Source of the DNA: an uncultured Lentisphaerota bacterium
Lineage (GTDB): Bacteria > Verrucomicrobiota > Kiritimatiellia > CAIQIC01
Direction of reading: 5' to 3'
NCBI GenBank assembly: GCA_903896925.1
Contig: CAITZM010000125.1
Coordinates: forward strand, 1-53,672
Length of the DNA: 53,672 nucleotides
Part shown: in pieces, positions 15,256 through 26,505 of the stretch
Layout: every line of letters starts with the position of its first letter
How positions within the stretch are numbered: the first letter of the stretch is position 1
Translations under genes and position numbers: made by a program
The notes under the pieces: model-generated
Told to the model about the DNA's origin: nothing
The model's input: only the letters and a program-made list of their open reading frames with translations
The model's database searches: none

Positions 15256-15284
15256 GTGACCGCAAGGCGGGGCGCGGTTATAGT
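15256..15284 (+). promoter_or_regulatory. glgB promoter, apparently leaderless
   Basis: GTGACC at 15256-15261 and TATAGT at 15279-15284 are 17 bases apart, and the glgB ATG begins 6 bases later. The -10 box is the same TATAGT as at pepA. Confidence 0.5.
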
Positions 15285-15290
15285 GCCGCC

Positions 15291-17564
<2,274 letters not shown>

Positions 17565-17624
17565 GCCGGTTTCAAAAAGCCGAATTTTCTTGCGGCGGTG
17601 GCGGCGGGGCTCTATGGAAGGCGC

Positions 17625-18866
17625 ATGAAAATTACCCTCTTGCTCGGTGTCGTGTGCGCGGGGTCGCTGGCCGCGGGTGCGGTGGAGAACTGGCCGCAGT
17701 TCCGCGGGCCGGACGGCCAGGGGCACGCCGATGAAGCGCAGCTCCCGGCAGCGTGGAGCACGAACCGGAATGTGACCTGGCGGACGGAGCTGCCCGGCAA
17801 GGGGTACTCGTCGCCGGTGATCTGGGGCAACCAGCTCTGGATGACCGCCGCACTGGAAAACGGGCTCTCGTTCCACGCGCTGTGCGTGGACAAGGCCAGC
17901 GGCAAGCTGCTCCATGATGTGGAGCTGTTCCGGCGCGAAAAGGCGATGGCCATCCAGAACAAGAACAGCCACGCCTCGCCGACGCCGGTGATCGAAGACG
18001 GCCGCGTCTGGGTAAATTTTGGCACCACCGGCACCGCCTGCCTGGACACCGGCACCGGCCAGGTGCTCTGGCGCTCGACGGAGTTGCAGCTGGATCACAT
18101 CGTCGGCCCCGGCAGCTCGCCGGTGCTCTACCGGAACCTGCTCATCCTGACGTGCGATGGCGGCGACGTGCAGTATGTGGCCGCGCTGGACAAGCTGACC
18201 GGGAAGCTGGCCTGGAAGACGCCGCGCTCCGGCCGGCTGCGGCCGAAGGATGATGTGAAGAAAGCCTTCTGCACGCCGCTCATCACCGCGATCGAGGGCC
18301 GCGACCAGCTGCTCAGCCCCGGCGCCGACTGGGTCTATGGCTACGAACCGCTGACCGGCAAAGAAATCTGGCGCGTCGGCTACAATGGTTTTTCCACGGT
18401 GCCGCGCCCGGTGGTGGGCCACGGCCTGGTCTACATCTGCACCGGCTTCATGCAGTCGGAACTCTGGGCCATCCGCCTCGGGGCGCACGGCGATGCGACC
18501 GCGACGCACGTCGCGTGGAAGTGCACCAAGAAGATGCCGTTGAAGCCTTCGCTGCTGCTGGTGGGCGACGAACTGTACGCGGTCAGCGACACGAGCACCG
18601 CGACCTGCTTCGACGCGAAGACGGGAACGCTGCTGTGGGAGCAGCGGCTCGGCGGGAATTTTTCCGCGTCGCCGATCCTGGCCAACGGCACAATCTATTT
18701 CTTCAGCGAGGAAGGCAAGGCCAGCCTCGTCGCACCCGGCCGCGAATTCAAGCTGCTCGCGACGAACGAACTGGGTGAGCGCATCATGGCCAGCCCCGCC
18801 ATCAGCAGCAACACCCTGTTCCTGCGCACCGACAAGGCGCTCTACCGCATCGAAGAGCGGCGCTGA
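17625..18866 (+). CDS. Exported PQQ-like beta-propeller protein
   Basis: A 413-residue protein with a Sec signal peptide (MKITLLLGVVCAGSLAAGAV) and then ENWPQFRGPDGQG, the usual opening of PVC outer-membrane-assembly-like PQQ-propeller proteins. Repeating blades with a W/Y.GN..W and DKASGKLL / TGTGQVLWR / DKLTGKLAWKT / PLTGKEIWRVGY / DAKTGTLLWEQ pattern are visible. Eight or so blades fit the length. It could bind a quinone cofactor or serve as a protein scaffold. No catalytic residues are evident. A TTGCGG-17-TATGGA promoter candidate (17590-17618) lies 6 bases before the ATG. GGAAGG could alternatively be a Shine-Dalgarno. Confidence 0.82.
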   Translation: MKITLLLGVVCAGSLAAGAVENWPQFRGPDGQGHADEAQLPAAWSTNRNVTWRTELPGKGYSSPVIWGNQLWMTAALENGLSFHALCVDKASGKLLHDVELFRREKAMAIQNKNSHASPTPVIEDGRVWVNFGTTGTACLDTGTGQVLWRSTELQLDHIVGPGSSPVLYRNLLILTCDGGDVQYVAALDKLTGKLAWKTPRSGRLRPKDDVKKAFCTPLITAIEGRDQLLSPGADWVYGYEPLTGKEIWRVGYNGFSTVPRPVVGHGLVYICTGFMQSELWAIRLGAHGDATATHVAWKCTKKMPLKPSLLLVGDELYAVSDTSTATCFDAKTGTLLWEQRLGGNFSASPILANGTIYFFSEEGKASLVAPGREFKLLATNELGERIMASPAISSNTLFLRTDKALYRIEERR

Positions 18867-18912
18867 GCACCCCGGCACGACCGACCCTCCGCACGGTCTT
18901 TTCCCGGCCTTG

Positions 18913-18953
18913 AAAAAAACCGCCGCCCTTTCCGGGTCAGGAAAGAGCGGCGG
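18913..18953 (-). terminator. Terminator of the DUF6515-like gene
   Basis: A stem of 13 pairs (18920-18926 and 18928-18933 with 18940-18945 and 18947-18953) is followed on the minus strand by seven T (18913-18919). It lies 18 bases beyond the stop of the minus-strand gene and between convergent genes. Confidence 0.8.
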
Positions 18954-18970
18954 CACCGTCCGGCGTCACT

Positions 18971-19762
18971 TCATTTGCCATACATCAGCTTGAGCTGCTC
19001 GACGCGGGGGAACTCGGTATAGAACTCGCCCTGCGGGCCGACAAAGCCGGTGCCGGAACGCTTGATGGAGACGGGCGTATAGGTGCCTTTGGCATTGGGG
19101 ATGTTGATGACGTACACGTCGTTGGTCATCCCGGCGGCTTCGGCGGCGGGTGTGTTCTCCGCCGCGACGACCGGCGCGGGCGCGGGTGCGATGTACGGCG
19201 CCTTGCCGGGCATCGGCATGGGCGTCGGCACCGGCACGTTCATGACCGGCGGCGGCGGGGGCGGCGTGCTGGGCGCCGGAATGTTGATGATCGTGGTCTG
19301 GGGCTGGGCCGTCAGCACGGTCACCGGCGCGGTCATCGTGGCCATGCGCGGCACGAGCACGCTGGGCATCGGCACCACCTGGTAGCCGTAGGCGGTCCGC
19401 ATGTAGGTGACACCGTTGATCAGGTAGTAGAGCGTGCCGTCCACGACGACCTGCTGACAACCCTCGGGCACGGCCGTCACCACGGCCCCGACGGGCGCGG
19501 GCACGACGACATACCCCTCGGAGGCGCGCCGGTAGTACATGCCTTCCCAGTAGGCGTATTCCAGGCCACCCAGGAAGAGGCAGGCCATGCCCAACGGCAG
19601 GTCGCGCACGATGTGGCCGTGCGGTTGATAGTGCGACGAATAGGGGAAGCGCATCGGCGGTCCGCCGTGATGCCCATCCCAACCGCCGCCACCACGCTGG
19701 GCCTGCGCGAGCGGGCTGGCGACCACGGCGACGGCCAGCGGAATCCACATTAATCTTTTCAT
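18971..19762 (-). CDS. Exported DUF6515-like, proline-rich protein
   Basis: A 263-residue protein with a signal peptide (MKRLMWIPLAVAVVASPLAQAQ), a Gly/His-rich start, and a segment YAYWEGMYYRRASEGYVVVPAPVGAVV near residue 70. The latter matches the DUF6515 pattern, with Tyr-rich strands followed by CQQVVVDGTLYYLINGVTYMRTAYGYQVV. A low-complexity linker follows (PAPSTPPPPPPV, then PVPTPMPMPG). The C-terminus repeats the theme with YVINIPNAKGTYTPVSIKR. Such proteins are presumed to be periplasmic or outer-membrane associated. The function is unknown. It is a single gene with its own terminator. Confidence 0.7.
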   Translation of the reverse strand: MKRLMWIPLAVAVVASPLAQAQRGGGGWDGHHGGPPMRFPYSSHYQPHGHIVRDLPLGMACLFLGGLEYAYWEGMYYRRASEGYVVVPAPVGAVVTAVPEGCQQVVVDGTLYYLINGVTYMRTAYGYQVVPMPSVLVPRMATMTAPVTVLTAQPQTTIINIPAPSTPPPPPPVMNVPVPTPMPMPGKAPYIAPAPAPVVAAENTPAAEAAGMTNDVYVINIPNAKGTYTPVSIKRSGTGFVGPQGEFYTEFPRVEQLKLMYGK

Positions 19763-19989
19763 ATGCCTGCTCCTGCTTGGATGCGGGCCGGTTGGTTCGG
19801 GTCCGGCCTCTGGATCCTAAGTCGCGCCAGACCGTTTTCCGGTTACAACGGCCGGCGTTCCCCACCCACGCGTCCACTATACGCCTCCGCCGCCGCCCGG
19901 CAGAAAGAATTTCCGCGTTTGCCAAGCGGCGGCGGGCGGCGGTATGCTGCATGACCTTAAACGTTCAACCCCTGTGTGAGGAGCCAAGC

Positions 19990-21396
19990 ATGAAGGAAAA
20001 GTCGGCTGCGGTCATTTCGGGCTCGGGTCTTTCCCGGCGTGTTTTCTTACAGCGCGCGTCCCTGGCGACAGCGGCATTCACCATCCTGCCGCGCCACGTG
20101 CTCAGCGGCGCGGGGCAGACGCCGCCCAGCGCCAAGCTGAACATCGCCGCCGTCGGCGTCGGCGGCATGGGCCACAACAACCTCAAGCGCTGCGCCGAGG
20201 GCAACAACATCGTCGCGCTCTGCGACGTGGACCACAAGCTCGCCGGCAAGGCGTTCAAGGAATTTCCCGCGGCCAGGACCTACAAGGATTTCCGCGTGAT
20301 GTTCGACCAGCAGCAGGACATCGACGCCGTGATCATCGCGACGCCGGACCACACGCACGCGCCGATCGCGCTGGCGGCGATGGAGCGCGGCAAGCACGTC
20401 TACGTGCAGAAGCCTCTCGCCCACTCGGTCAAGGAAGTCCGCCTGATGACCGAGGCCGCCCGGAAGTACAAGGTCGTCACACAGATGGGCAACCAGGGCC
20501 ACTCCGGCGAAGGCTGCCGCCTGACCCGCGAATGGATCCTCGACGGCGCGATCGGCAACGTCCACGAGGTGCATTGCTGGACGAACCGCCCCGTGTGGCC
20601 GCAGGGCATCGAGGTCGGCCGGCCGGCCGAGAAGCCCGCCGTGCCCGAGCACCTCGACTGGGATTTGTGGATCGGCCCCGCCGCGATGCGGCCCTATCAC
20701 CCGACCTATCATCCGCGCAGCTGGCGCGCGTGGTGGGACTTCGGCACCGGCTCGCTGGGCGACCTCGGCTGCCACATCATGGACGCGCCCTTCTGGGTGC
20801 TCGACCTGAAATATCCCAGCAGCGTCGAAGGCAACATCTCCACCTACTGGGGCGACTTCTGGAAAAAGACGACGCCGAAGAACGAGCAGTATCCGCGCTC
20901 GACCATCGTCCGCTACAAGTTCCCCGCGCGCGGCGCCCTGCCGCCGGTCCGGCTGACGTGGTGGGACGGCGGGCTGATGCCGCCGCGCCCCGAGGAGCTC
21001 GCGCCCGGCCAGCCGATGGGCGACGACGACGGCGGCGTGCTGTTCATCGGCGACAAGGGCCAGCTCATCTGCGGCTGCTACGGCAAGAATCCGCGCCTGC
21101 TGCCCGACGACGCGATGCGCGCCTACAAGAAACCCGCGAAGACCCTCGCGCGCATCCCGGAAGGCGAGAACGGCCACGAGCAGGACTGGCTCCGCGCCTG
21201 CAAGGGCGGCGCGCCCGCGTGCTCGAACTTCGACTATGCCGGTCCGCTTTCGGAGATGGTGTTGATGGGCAACCTCGCCGTGCGCTTCCCCGAGCGCAAG
21301 ATCCTGTGGGCCGGCGAGCAGATGGCCGTCACCAACGATCCCGAGGCCAACGCGTTCCTCACGCCGAACTACCGCGAGGGCTGGAAGCTCGGCTGA
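19990..21396 (+). CDS. Tat-exported Gfo/Idh/MocA-family oxidoreductase
   Basis: A 468-residue protein with a twin-arginine signal (LSRRVFLQRASLATAAFTIL). The Rossmann motif AAVGVGGMGHNN lies near residue 55, followed by VIIATPDHTHAPIALAAMERGKHVYVQKPLAHSV, which contains the conserved HVYVQKP lysine. The C-terminal half (GSLGDLGCHIMDAPFWVLDL) is typical of PVC secreted oxidoreductases. It shares only the fold with the other family member at 3998-5308. The start at 19990 follows GAGGAG by a normal distance. A weak TTGCCA-18-TATGCT promoter candidate lies just upstream. The substrate is presumably a sugar or cyclitol. This is inference. Confidence 0.9.
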   Translation: MKEKSAAVISGSGLSRRVFLQRASLATAAFTILPRHVLSGAGQTPPSAKLNIAAVGVGGMGHNNLKRCAEGNNIVALCDVDHKLAGKAFKEFPAARTYKDFRVMFDQQQDIDAVIIATPDHTHAPIALAAMERGKHVYVQKPLAHSVKEVRLMTEAARKYKVVTQMGNQGHSGEGCRLTREWILDGAIGNVHEVHCWTNRPVWPQGIEVGRPAEKPAVPEHLDWDLWIGPAAMRPYHPTYHPRSWRAWWDFGTGSLGDLGCHIMDAPFWVLDLKYPSSVEGNISTYWGDFWKKTTPKNEQYPRSTIVRYKFPARGALPPVRLTWWDGGLMPPRPEELAPGQPMGDDDGGVLFIGDKGQLICGCYGKNPRLLPDDAMRAYKKPAKTLARIPEGENGHEQDWLRACKGGAPACSNFDYAGPLSEMVLMGNLAVRFPERKILWAGEQMAVTNDPEANAFLTPNYREGWKLG

Positions 21397-21405
21397 GCCG
21401 CGCAG

Positions 21406-21453
21406 TTTTCCAAGGCTTGGCAGCCGGCGCCTCCGGTTCTTCCCAGCCTTGGG
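21406..21453 (+). repeat. Paired TTCCAA dyad element (4)
   Basis: Dyads at 21406-21420 and 21438-21453, ten bases after the Gfo/Idh stop codon. The second dyad is the variant TCCCAGCCTTGGG. Confidence 0.5.
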
Positions 21454-21561
21454 CCGGTGGCCCGCGCCGCGGCATTTCCGGCTTCCCCCGCCTGCGCACT
21501 CTTGTTAATTTCCGCGCCGGAGGAGTTCGGGACACCGGAGCAAACGGCAAAGGAGACGAGT

Positions 21562-22461
21562 ATGCTGGCGATGCGGGGCGGGTGGCTAGGGGTGGTGTTG
21601 TTGATGACGGGATGGGCGGGCGCCGGCCCGGCCCACATGGCGGCCAGCGCGGAGGGCAAACCGGCGACGGGGCTGATTCAAGATTTTCCCATCGACGCGA
21701 AGTTGTTCAAGACACCGCGCGAATATTTTGCCAAGAACGTGCCGGGAAAAATCTACCGGGCCTACAAGGCCCGGAAAAACATCTTCTGCGCCAAAGGGAC
21801 GCCGGAAGAGGACCTCTCCCACGACGGCCAGCAGGGCGCCCTCGTCTACGTCCCCGCCAGCTACGATGGCAGCAAACCGTTCGGCCTCTATCTGCACTAC
21901 AGCCCCGGCGCGCGCGGCATCGCACCCTCGCGCGAGTGGCAGGCGCTGCTGGACAAATTCGAGCTGATCTACGTAAGCGCGCACCAGACGGCGAACAGCA
22001 CGCCCGACCTGCACCGCATCGGGCTCGGCGTGGACAGCGTCGCCTCGGTCAAGCAGCACTACAAAATAGCCGACGAACGCGTGTTCGTCGGCGGCCTGTC
22101 CGGCGGCGGGCATATGGGCATGTTCACGCAGATGATGTTCCCGGAGGTTTTTCACGGCGCGGTCAGCCACGCGGCGCAGAGCTATCTGCCGACCGCGACC
22201 ACCGGCGGCCACTTCCCCGGACTGCAGCTCGGCGACATCAAAAGCCCCCCGCGCAACCTGCGCAAGTGGGTCGTCATCTCCGGCGACAAGGACAAAAACT
22301 ACGAGGAGATCAAGAAGACCAGCAAGGACTGGCAGCACGCCCACCTGCTCTACAAGTTCATCGACGTACCCGGCATGGCGCACGCCAATGCCAGCGCCGC
22401 CGCGCTGGAGGAAGCCCTGACGTGGATCGGCGCCCAGCCGGCGGGCATGGCGGGGAAATAA
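21562..22461 (+). CDS. Exported alpha/beta-hydrolase, esterase/depolymerase-like
   Basis: A 299-residue protein with a Sec signal peptide (MLAMRGGWLGVVLLMTGWAGAGPA). The fold is suggested by GALVYVPASYDGSKPFGLYLHYSPGARG, then VFVGGLSGGGHMGMFTQMMFPEVF, in which GLSGGG is the nucleophile elbow near residue 180. Next come WVVISGDKDKNYEE, a likely acid loop, and PGMAHANAS, a likely catalytic histidine. This matches the esterase/PHB-depolymerase-like branch. It may deacetylate or cleave polysaccharide-linked esters outside the cytoplasm. AAAGGAG precedes the ATG. The flavin reductase gene follows 29 bases later. Confidence 0.72.
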   Translation: MLAMRGGWLGVVLLMTGWAGAGPAHMAASAEGKPATGLIQDFPIDAKLFKTPREYFAKNVPGKIYRAYKARKNIFCAKGTPEEDLSHDGQQGALVYVPASYDGSKPFGLYLHYSPGARGIAPSREWQALLDKFELIYVSAHQTANSTPDLHRIGLGVDSVASVKQHYKIADERVFVGGLSGGGHMGMFTQMMFPEVFHGAVSHAAQSYLPTATTGGHFPGLQLGDIKSPPRNLRKWVVISGDKDKNYEEIKKTSKDWQHAHLLYKFIDVPGMAHANASAAALEEALTWIGAQPAGMAGK

Positions 22462-22490
22462 CGCCGGTCAGTGTAGGTCAGGTAAAAATT

Positions 22491-22997
22491 ATGAACACGT
22501 TCAAAGAACTCAAGCCCGCGGAACTCCAGGACAACCCGTTCAAGCTGATCGGCACCGATTGGATGCTGATCACGGCGGGGATGGAAGGCGCGTTCAACAC
22601 GATGACCGCCAGCTGGGGCGGACTCGGGGTGCTCTGGGAGCAGGACGTGGCGTTCGCGTTCGTGCGGCCGACGCGCCACACGTTCGGCTTCATGGAGCAG
22701 GCGCCGGTGTTCACGCTCTCGTTCTTCGCCGAGCAGCACCGGCCGGCGCTGGACTACTGCGGCACGCATTCGGGGCGTGACGTGAACAAGGTCGCCCAGA
22801 CCGGGCTGACCCCGGAGTTTGGCGCGGCGGGCGAAATCTATTTCGCCGAGGCGCGGCTCGTGCTCGTCTGCCGCAAGCTGCACGCGCAAGACCTCGACCC
22901 GGCCGGCTTCCGCGACCCGGCCCTTGCCGGGTTCTACCCGCAGCGCGACTACCACCGCCTCTACGTCGGGGGGATCCTCCGCGCCCTGGCCCGCTGA
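22491..22997 (+). CDS. Flavin reductase-like, FMN-binding split-barrel protein
   Basis: A 168-residue protein with the FMN-binding split-barrel pattern: KLIGTDWMLITAGMEGAFNTMTASWGGLGVLW at the N-terminus, FVRPTRHTFGFMEQAPVFTLSFF in the middle, and HSGRDVNKVAQTGL. The family reduces free flavins with NAD(P)H or binds FMN in redox proteins. It has a good start at 22491 and lies 29 bases after the hydrolase, probably in the same transcript. Together with the azoreductase downstream it forms a small flavoenzyme cluster. Confidence 0.8.
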   Translation: MNTFKELKPAELQDNPFKLIGTDWMLITAGMEGAFNTMTASWGGLGVLWEQDVAFAFVRPTRHTFGFMEQAPVFTLSFFAEQHRPALDYCGTHSGRDVNKVAQTGLTPEFGAAGEIYFAEARLVLVCRKLHAQDLDPAGFRDPALAGFYPQRDYHRLYVGGILRALAR

Positions 22998-23007
22998 CGG
23001 CGCCGGT

Positions 23008-23035
23008 TTGCAATGGCCGGTTTTGGCGGTACACT
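23008..23035 (+). promoter_or_regulatory. Candidate promoter of the azoreductase gene
   Basis: TTGCAA at 23008-23013, a 16-base spacer and TACACT at 23030-23035. The ATG at 23057 has AAGGAAA in front of it, giving a short normal leader. Confidence 0.5.
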
Positions 23036-23056
23036 CGCCCTCACAAAAAGGAAAAC

Positions 23057-23680
23057 ATGAGCAAGAAAACACTGGTCGTCACCTATTTACCCAGCGGCGA
23101 GCGCTCGAACACGAAGCAGCTGGTGGACGCGTTCCTCGCGGCCGCCAAGGGCAAGACGCAGGTCGAGCACCTCGATCTGCTGCAGGAAGTGCCGGACTTC
23201 TTCACCGCCGAAAGCCTCGGCGCCTACGTCACCCGCAACTACATGGGCCAGCCGCTCGCGCCGACGCAGACCGCGGCGATCGCGAAGATGGACCGCATGA
23301 CCGCGCAGCTCAAGACGGCGGACGTCGTCGTCGTCGCCTTCCCGATGCACAACTTCGGGCCGCCCGCCGCGGTCAAGGCGTGGTTCGATTCCATCCTGCT
23401 CAAGGGCCAGACGTGGGACCTGAACGCCGGCGGGTTCGTCGGGCTCATGAAGGGCAGGAAGGCGCTGATTCTCAACACCAGCGGCGGCGCCTACGAAGGC
23501 CCGATGGCCGGCTGGGAACACGCGGTCAGCCTCTCCAAGGTCGAATTCACCTTCATGGGCTATGACGCCATCGAGGCCATCACCGCCCCCGGCATGAATG
23601 CGAACCCGGCCAAGGCGCCGGAAAGCATCGCGTCCGCGGTGGCGAAGATCAAGGCGCTCGTCGCGACCTGGTACTCCTGA
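23057..23680 (+). CDS. azoR: FMN-dependent NADH-azoreductase/NAD(P)H dehydrogenase-like protein
   Basis: A 207-residue flavodoxin-like protein of the AzoR/NQO family. Motifs include the N-terminal phosphate-binding loop (YLPSGERSNTKQLVD), VVVVAFPMHNFGPPAAVKAWFDSIL near residue 95, and LILNTSGGAYEGP near residue 140. These enzymes are cytoplasmic dimers that pass two electrons from NAD(P)H to quinones or azo and nitro compounds. The gene has its own promoter candidate and is convergent with nrfA, with only 13 bases between the stops. The assignment is on family motifs. The true substrate is unknown. Confidence 0.85.
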   Translation: MSKKTLVVTYLPSGERSNTKQLVDAFLAAAKGKTQVEHLDLLQEVPDFFTAESLGAYVTRNYMGQPLAPTQTAAIAKMDRMTAQLKTADVVVVAFPMHNFGPPAAVKAWFDSILLKGQTWDLNAGGFVGLMKGRKALILNTSGGAYEGPMAGWEHAVSLSKVEFTFMGYDAIEAITAPGMNANPAKAPESIASAVAKIKALVATWYS

Positions 23681-23693
23681 TCGCCGGAACGCT

Positions 23694-25100
23694 TCAGAGC
23701 AGGTTCGGTTTCTCGCCGGCTTCGAACGCCTTCATGACCGCGGCGGCTTTCTCGCGGGTGGAAAGGTCGGGATAGTTCGGCGCGGCGCTGATGCCCTTGG
23801 CGGCCAGCAGGCGCGCCACGGCGAGCCGCGCCTGCTGCGCCTCGTTGATGGCGTCGGCGAGGATGCGCGTGCATTCCTGCGGCGCGTGGAAGCCGACGCC
23901 GTTGTTGGCGGAGACAAAGTCCCAGCGGAACTGCGCGTGCCGCACGAGCTGGCGCGCGGGTGCGAGGCCGGCCTCGGCCACGCCGGCCTGCATGGCGGCG
24001 GCGATGTCGAGGTGCGCGCCGACGAGCGCCTGCTCGGCGTTCAGCTTGACCGCCTGCACCTTGGCCTGGATGCCCTCGACGCGCTGGCGGATCTCGTCCT
24101 CGCCCCAGCGGTGGCAGACGGCGCAGCTGTTGGCGATATTCAGCAGCGGGCTCTGCACATGGTGGTCGGTGAACTTGACGCCGCCTTCGCTGCGGTACGG
24201 CATGTGGCAGTCGGCGCAGGCGACGCCGCGCGCGGCGTGGATGCCCTGGCTGTAGACCTCGAAATCGGGATGCTGCGCCTTGAGCATCGGCGTCTTGGAA
24301 ACGGCGTGGACATAGTCCGTGAACTTGATTTCGTCGTAGTAGGAGATGATCTGGTCCACGTTCAGGCCCTTGGCCCACGGGAACGTCAGGTAGTACTTGT
24401 CCTTGAAATAGTATTCCACGTGGCACTGCGCGCAGACGAGCGAGCGCATCTCCTGGTGCGTGGCGTCCTCGATTTTCCGGCCCTGCGCGGCGAAGGCTTC
24501 CTTGAGCGCCGGCCGCGTGATGCGCAGGTTCATCGTCGCCGGGTCGTGGCAGTCCTGGCAGCCGATCGGGTGCGTGACGCGAGCCTTGAGGTCGGCGAAA
24601 TGATTCTTATAAAACCCATCCACGCCCATTTCGGCCATCAGCCTGGGCACATCGGTGCTCTTGCACGTCCAGCACGTGGCCATGTTCGCCGCCGTCACGC
24701 GCTTGGTGCCGGTGACATCCTCGATCGCGTGATAGTGCCCGCGCGCCTGCTTGTATTCCTTGCTGAACGGATAGCCGGCAAAGAGGATGACCTGCAACGG
24801 GTCGCGCTCGAGGTAGTCGCGCTGCGTGGCGCCGCCGAAGAGCGTGGGCGGGTTGGTCGCGCGGGTGCGCAGGTAGCTCTCGTATTCGCGCGGATAGTTC
24901 TGGCCCCAGACGGCGTTGTCCGGCTCCCATTGCGCGATCGGCTTGAGCACCAGCGCCGGGCGCTGTGCCTCCCAGCGGCGCTCCATGATGCTCACCGCCA
25001 GCAGGGCAAGCACGAGGATGATGCCTGCGGTCATGGAAAAAACCAGCGGCCCGACCCACCTGGGAAGCTGTTTTTCGGACGACGATTCGGTGTTGCTCAT
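23694..25100 (-). CDS. nrfA: Ammonia-forming cytochrome c nitrite reductase catalytic subunit
   Basis: A 468-residue pentahaem cytochrome. An N-terminal membrane/signal segment (PLVFSMTAGIILVLALLAVSI) is followed by CWTCK near residue 138, the lysine-ligated active-site haem that defines NrfA. Four CXXCH motifs follow: CQDCH, CAQCH, CADCH and CAVCH. KDKYYLTFPWAKG and HAARGVACADCHMPY are also diagnostic. NrfA reduces nitrite to ammonium with six electrons in the periplasm. The ATG overlaps the nrfH stop by 4 bases, so translation is coupled. The signal seems uncleaved, so it may remain membrane-anchored beside NrfH. Confidence 0.97.
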   Translation of the reverse strand: MSNTESSSEKQLPRWVGPLVFSMTAGIILVLALLAVSIMERRWEAQRPALVLKPIAQWEPDNAVWGQNYPREYESYLRTRATNPPTLFGGATQRDYLERDPLQVILFAGYPFSKEYKQARGHYHAIEDVTGTKRVTAANMATCWTCKSTDVPRLMAEMGVDGFYKNHFADLKARVTHPIGCQDCHDPATMNLRITRPALKEAFAAQGRKIEDATHQEMRSLVCAQCHVEYYFKDKYYLTFPWAKGLNVDQIISYYDEIKFTDYVHAVSKTPMLKAQHPDFEVYSQGIHAARGVACADCHMPYRSEGGVKFTDHHVQSPLLNIANSCAVCHRWGEDEIRQRVEGIQAKVQAVKLNAEQALVGAHLDIAAAMQAGVAEAGLAPARQLVRHAQFRWDFVSANNGVGFHAPQECTRILADAINEAQQARLAVARLLAAKGISAAPNYPDLSTREKAAAVMKAFEAGEKPNLL

Positions 25101-25669
25101 GGTTGTGCTCCTGCTTTCGCTTTCATCCACTCCAGGCCGGCGGCCGGGATCGGCGGCCGGTTCGCGTTGGGCGTGCCGGACAGGCTGATCACGCGGCCGT
25201 GCGCGCCGCTGTGGCAGTCCCAGCACCGCCGCTCGGTCACCGCCGCCAAGCGTGCCATCATAAACTGGTTTGCATGGCAGCGCAGGCAGTTGCCCTGCAC
25301 CACCGGCTTCGCGCCCTCGGAAAGTTCCAGCACCTGCGGCTCCAGCCGGAACGTGAACACGTAGGAGTGCCGCAGGCCGTCGCGCGCCTGGAAGGCCAGT
25401 GTCGCCACGGGATTCTGGTGCGGCAGGTGGCAGTCGCCGCACTCGGCCACCTGCGCGTGGCTGCCGTGCTGCCACGTCGCGTAGGCGTTGTTCATCACGT
25501 GACAGTTGAGGCACGCCTCGGGCTTGTCGGACATGTAGGAGGCCGCGCGCGAGATGTGCGCCACGACCAGCGCCAGCCCGCAGGCCGCGCCGCCAAGCGC
25601 AAACAGCGGCACCCGCCAGCCCGGCGGCAGCGGGAGCAACAACAGCCAGTCTCGAAAATTAAATTTCAT
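25097..25669 (-). CDS. nrfH: NrfH-type membrane-anchored tetrahaem cytochrome
   Basis: A 190-residue NapC/NirT-family quinol dehydrogenase. A single membrane helix (VPLFALGGAACGLALVVAHI) is followed by four haem motifs: CLNCH, CGDCH, CLRCH and CWDCH. The ACLNCHVMNNAYATWQHGSHA segment is typical for NrfH. It takes electrons from menaquinol and passes them to NrfA. It is the first gene of the nrfHA operon, with a clear promoter 20-50 bases upstream, and is divergent from ccsB. Confidence 0.95.
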   Translation of the reverse strand: MKFNFRDWLLLLPLPPGWRVPLFALGGAACGLALVVAHISRAASYMSDKPEACLNCHVMNNAYATWQHGSHAQVAECGDCHLPHQNPVATLAFQARDGLRHSYVFTFRLEPQVLELSEGAKPVVQGNCLRCHANQFMMARLAAVTERRCWDCHSGAHGRVISLSGTPNANRPPIPAAGLEWMKAKAGAQP

Positions 25670-25689
25670 CGCACATATTTAACAACTGC

Positions 25690-25717
25690 ATTATAGCCGT
25701 TGGACGCGCCGAACCAA
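25690..25717 (-). promoter_or_regulatory. nrfHA promoter
   Basis: On the minus strand, TTGGTT (25712-25717), a 16-base spacer and a consensus TATAAT (25690-25695). It is 21 bases before the nrfH ATG, within the 68-base divergent gap to ccsB. No clear FNR- or NarL-type site is seen in this short gap. Confidence 0.7.
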
Positions 25718-25737
25718 TCTGATATTTTCCCGCACCC

Positions 25738-26505
25738 GTGAATTCATTTCGCAAGGCCATGCAGTGGTTCAACCTCGCGCTCATCTTCGGGCTGCTGGGG
25801 CTGGCGATCGCCGGCTCGTTCCTCGGCGCCGAGCGCGCGAAGGAGCTGTTCAACGCGCCGCCGCTCTGGCCCGTCTGGACCCTGCTCACGCTCGGGCTGC
25901 TCGCCGGTTTCTGCATGTTCGCCACCCAGATGCGCAACCCCGGCCTCGCCGCGCTGCACGCCGGCTGCCTCCTGATCCTGCTCGGGTCGTTCTGGAATTC
26001 CCACGCCGGCCATGCGCTCGCCGCGCGATGCGGCCTGGCGGGGAAAATCCCGTGGAGCTACCTCGTCCTGCACGAGGGCGAGCTCAGCGACCTCCTCCGC
26101 GACGAGTCGCTGGTCCAGCCGCTCGGCCGCCTCGGCTTCGGCGTCCGGCTCGACAAATTCGGCATGGACTTCTATCCGCAGCGCCGGGCCGATGTCGAAC
26201 CCGAGGTCAAACAATACCGCAGCAGCGTCAGCCTCTTCAGCGGCACGCAGGTGGTCCCCGCCGAGGTCAGCGTCAACCACCCGCTGCACGTCCGCGGCTA
26301 CCACCTCTACCAGATCTCATGGGGCCGCGACCCCGACCCCTACTCCGTCCTGCTCGTCGCCAGCGACTCCGGCCTGACCGTGGTCTATGCCGGCTTCGTG
26401 CTGCTCGTGTTCGGCGGCGCCGTCCGGTTCTGGCTCCGCCGAAAAAACAGGGACGGCGGCGGCATGCCGCCGCAGCCCGCAGCCACAGCGGGAGGCGCCG
26501 CATGA
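25738..26505 (+). CDS. ccsB: Cytochrome c biogenesis protein, ResB/CcsB-like
   Basis: A 255-residue membrane protein with two N-terminal hydrophobic segments, a third near residue 70, a large extracytoplasmic domain and a C-terminal helix (VVYAGFVLLVFGGAVRFWL). The region HPLHVRGYHLYQISWG is typical of ResB. ResB/CcsB works with CcsA to transport haem and attach it to apocytochromes (system II). It is smaller than many ResB proteins, as in NrfHA-linked forms. The GTG at 25738 has no clear Shine-Dalgarno, and an ATG at 25759 preceded by AAGG is an alternative start. Its stop overlaps ccsA by 4 bases. Confidence 0.85.
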   Translation: MNSFRKAMQWFNLALIFGLLGLAIAGSFLGAERAKELFNAPPLWPVWTLLTLGLLAGFCMFATQMRNPGLAALHAGCLLILLGSFWNSHAGHALAARCGLAGKIPWSYLVLHEGELSDLLRDESLVQPLGRLGFGVRLDKFGMDFYPQRRADVEPEVKQYRSSVSLFSGTQVVPAEVSVNHPLHVRGYHLYQISWGRDPDPYSVLLVASDSGLTVVYAGFVLLVFGGAVRFWLRRKNRDGGGMPPQPAATAGGAA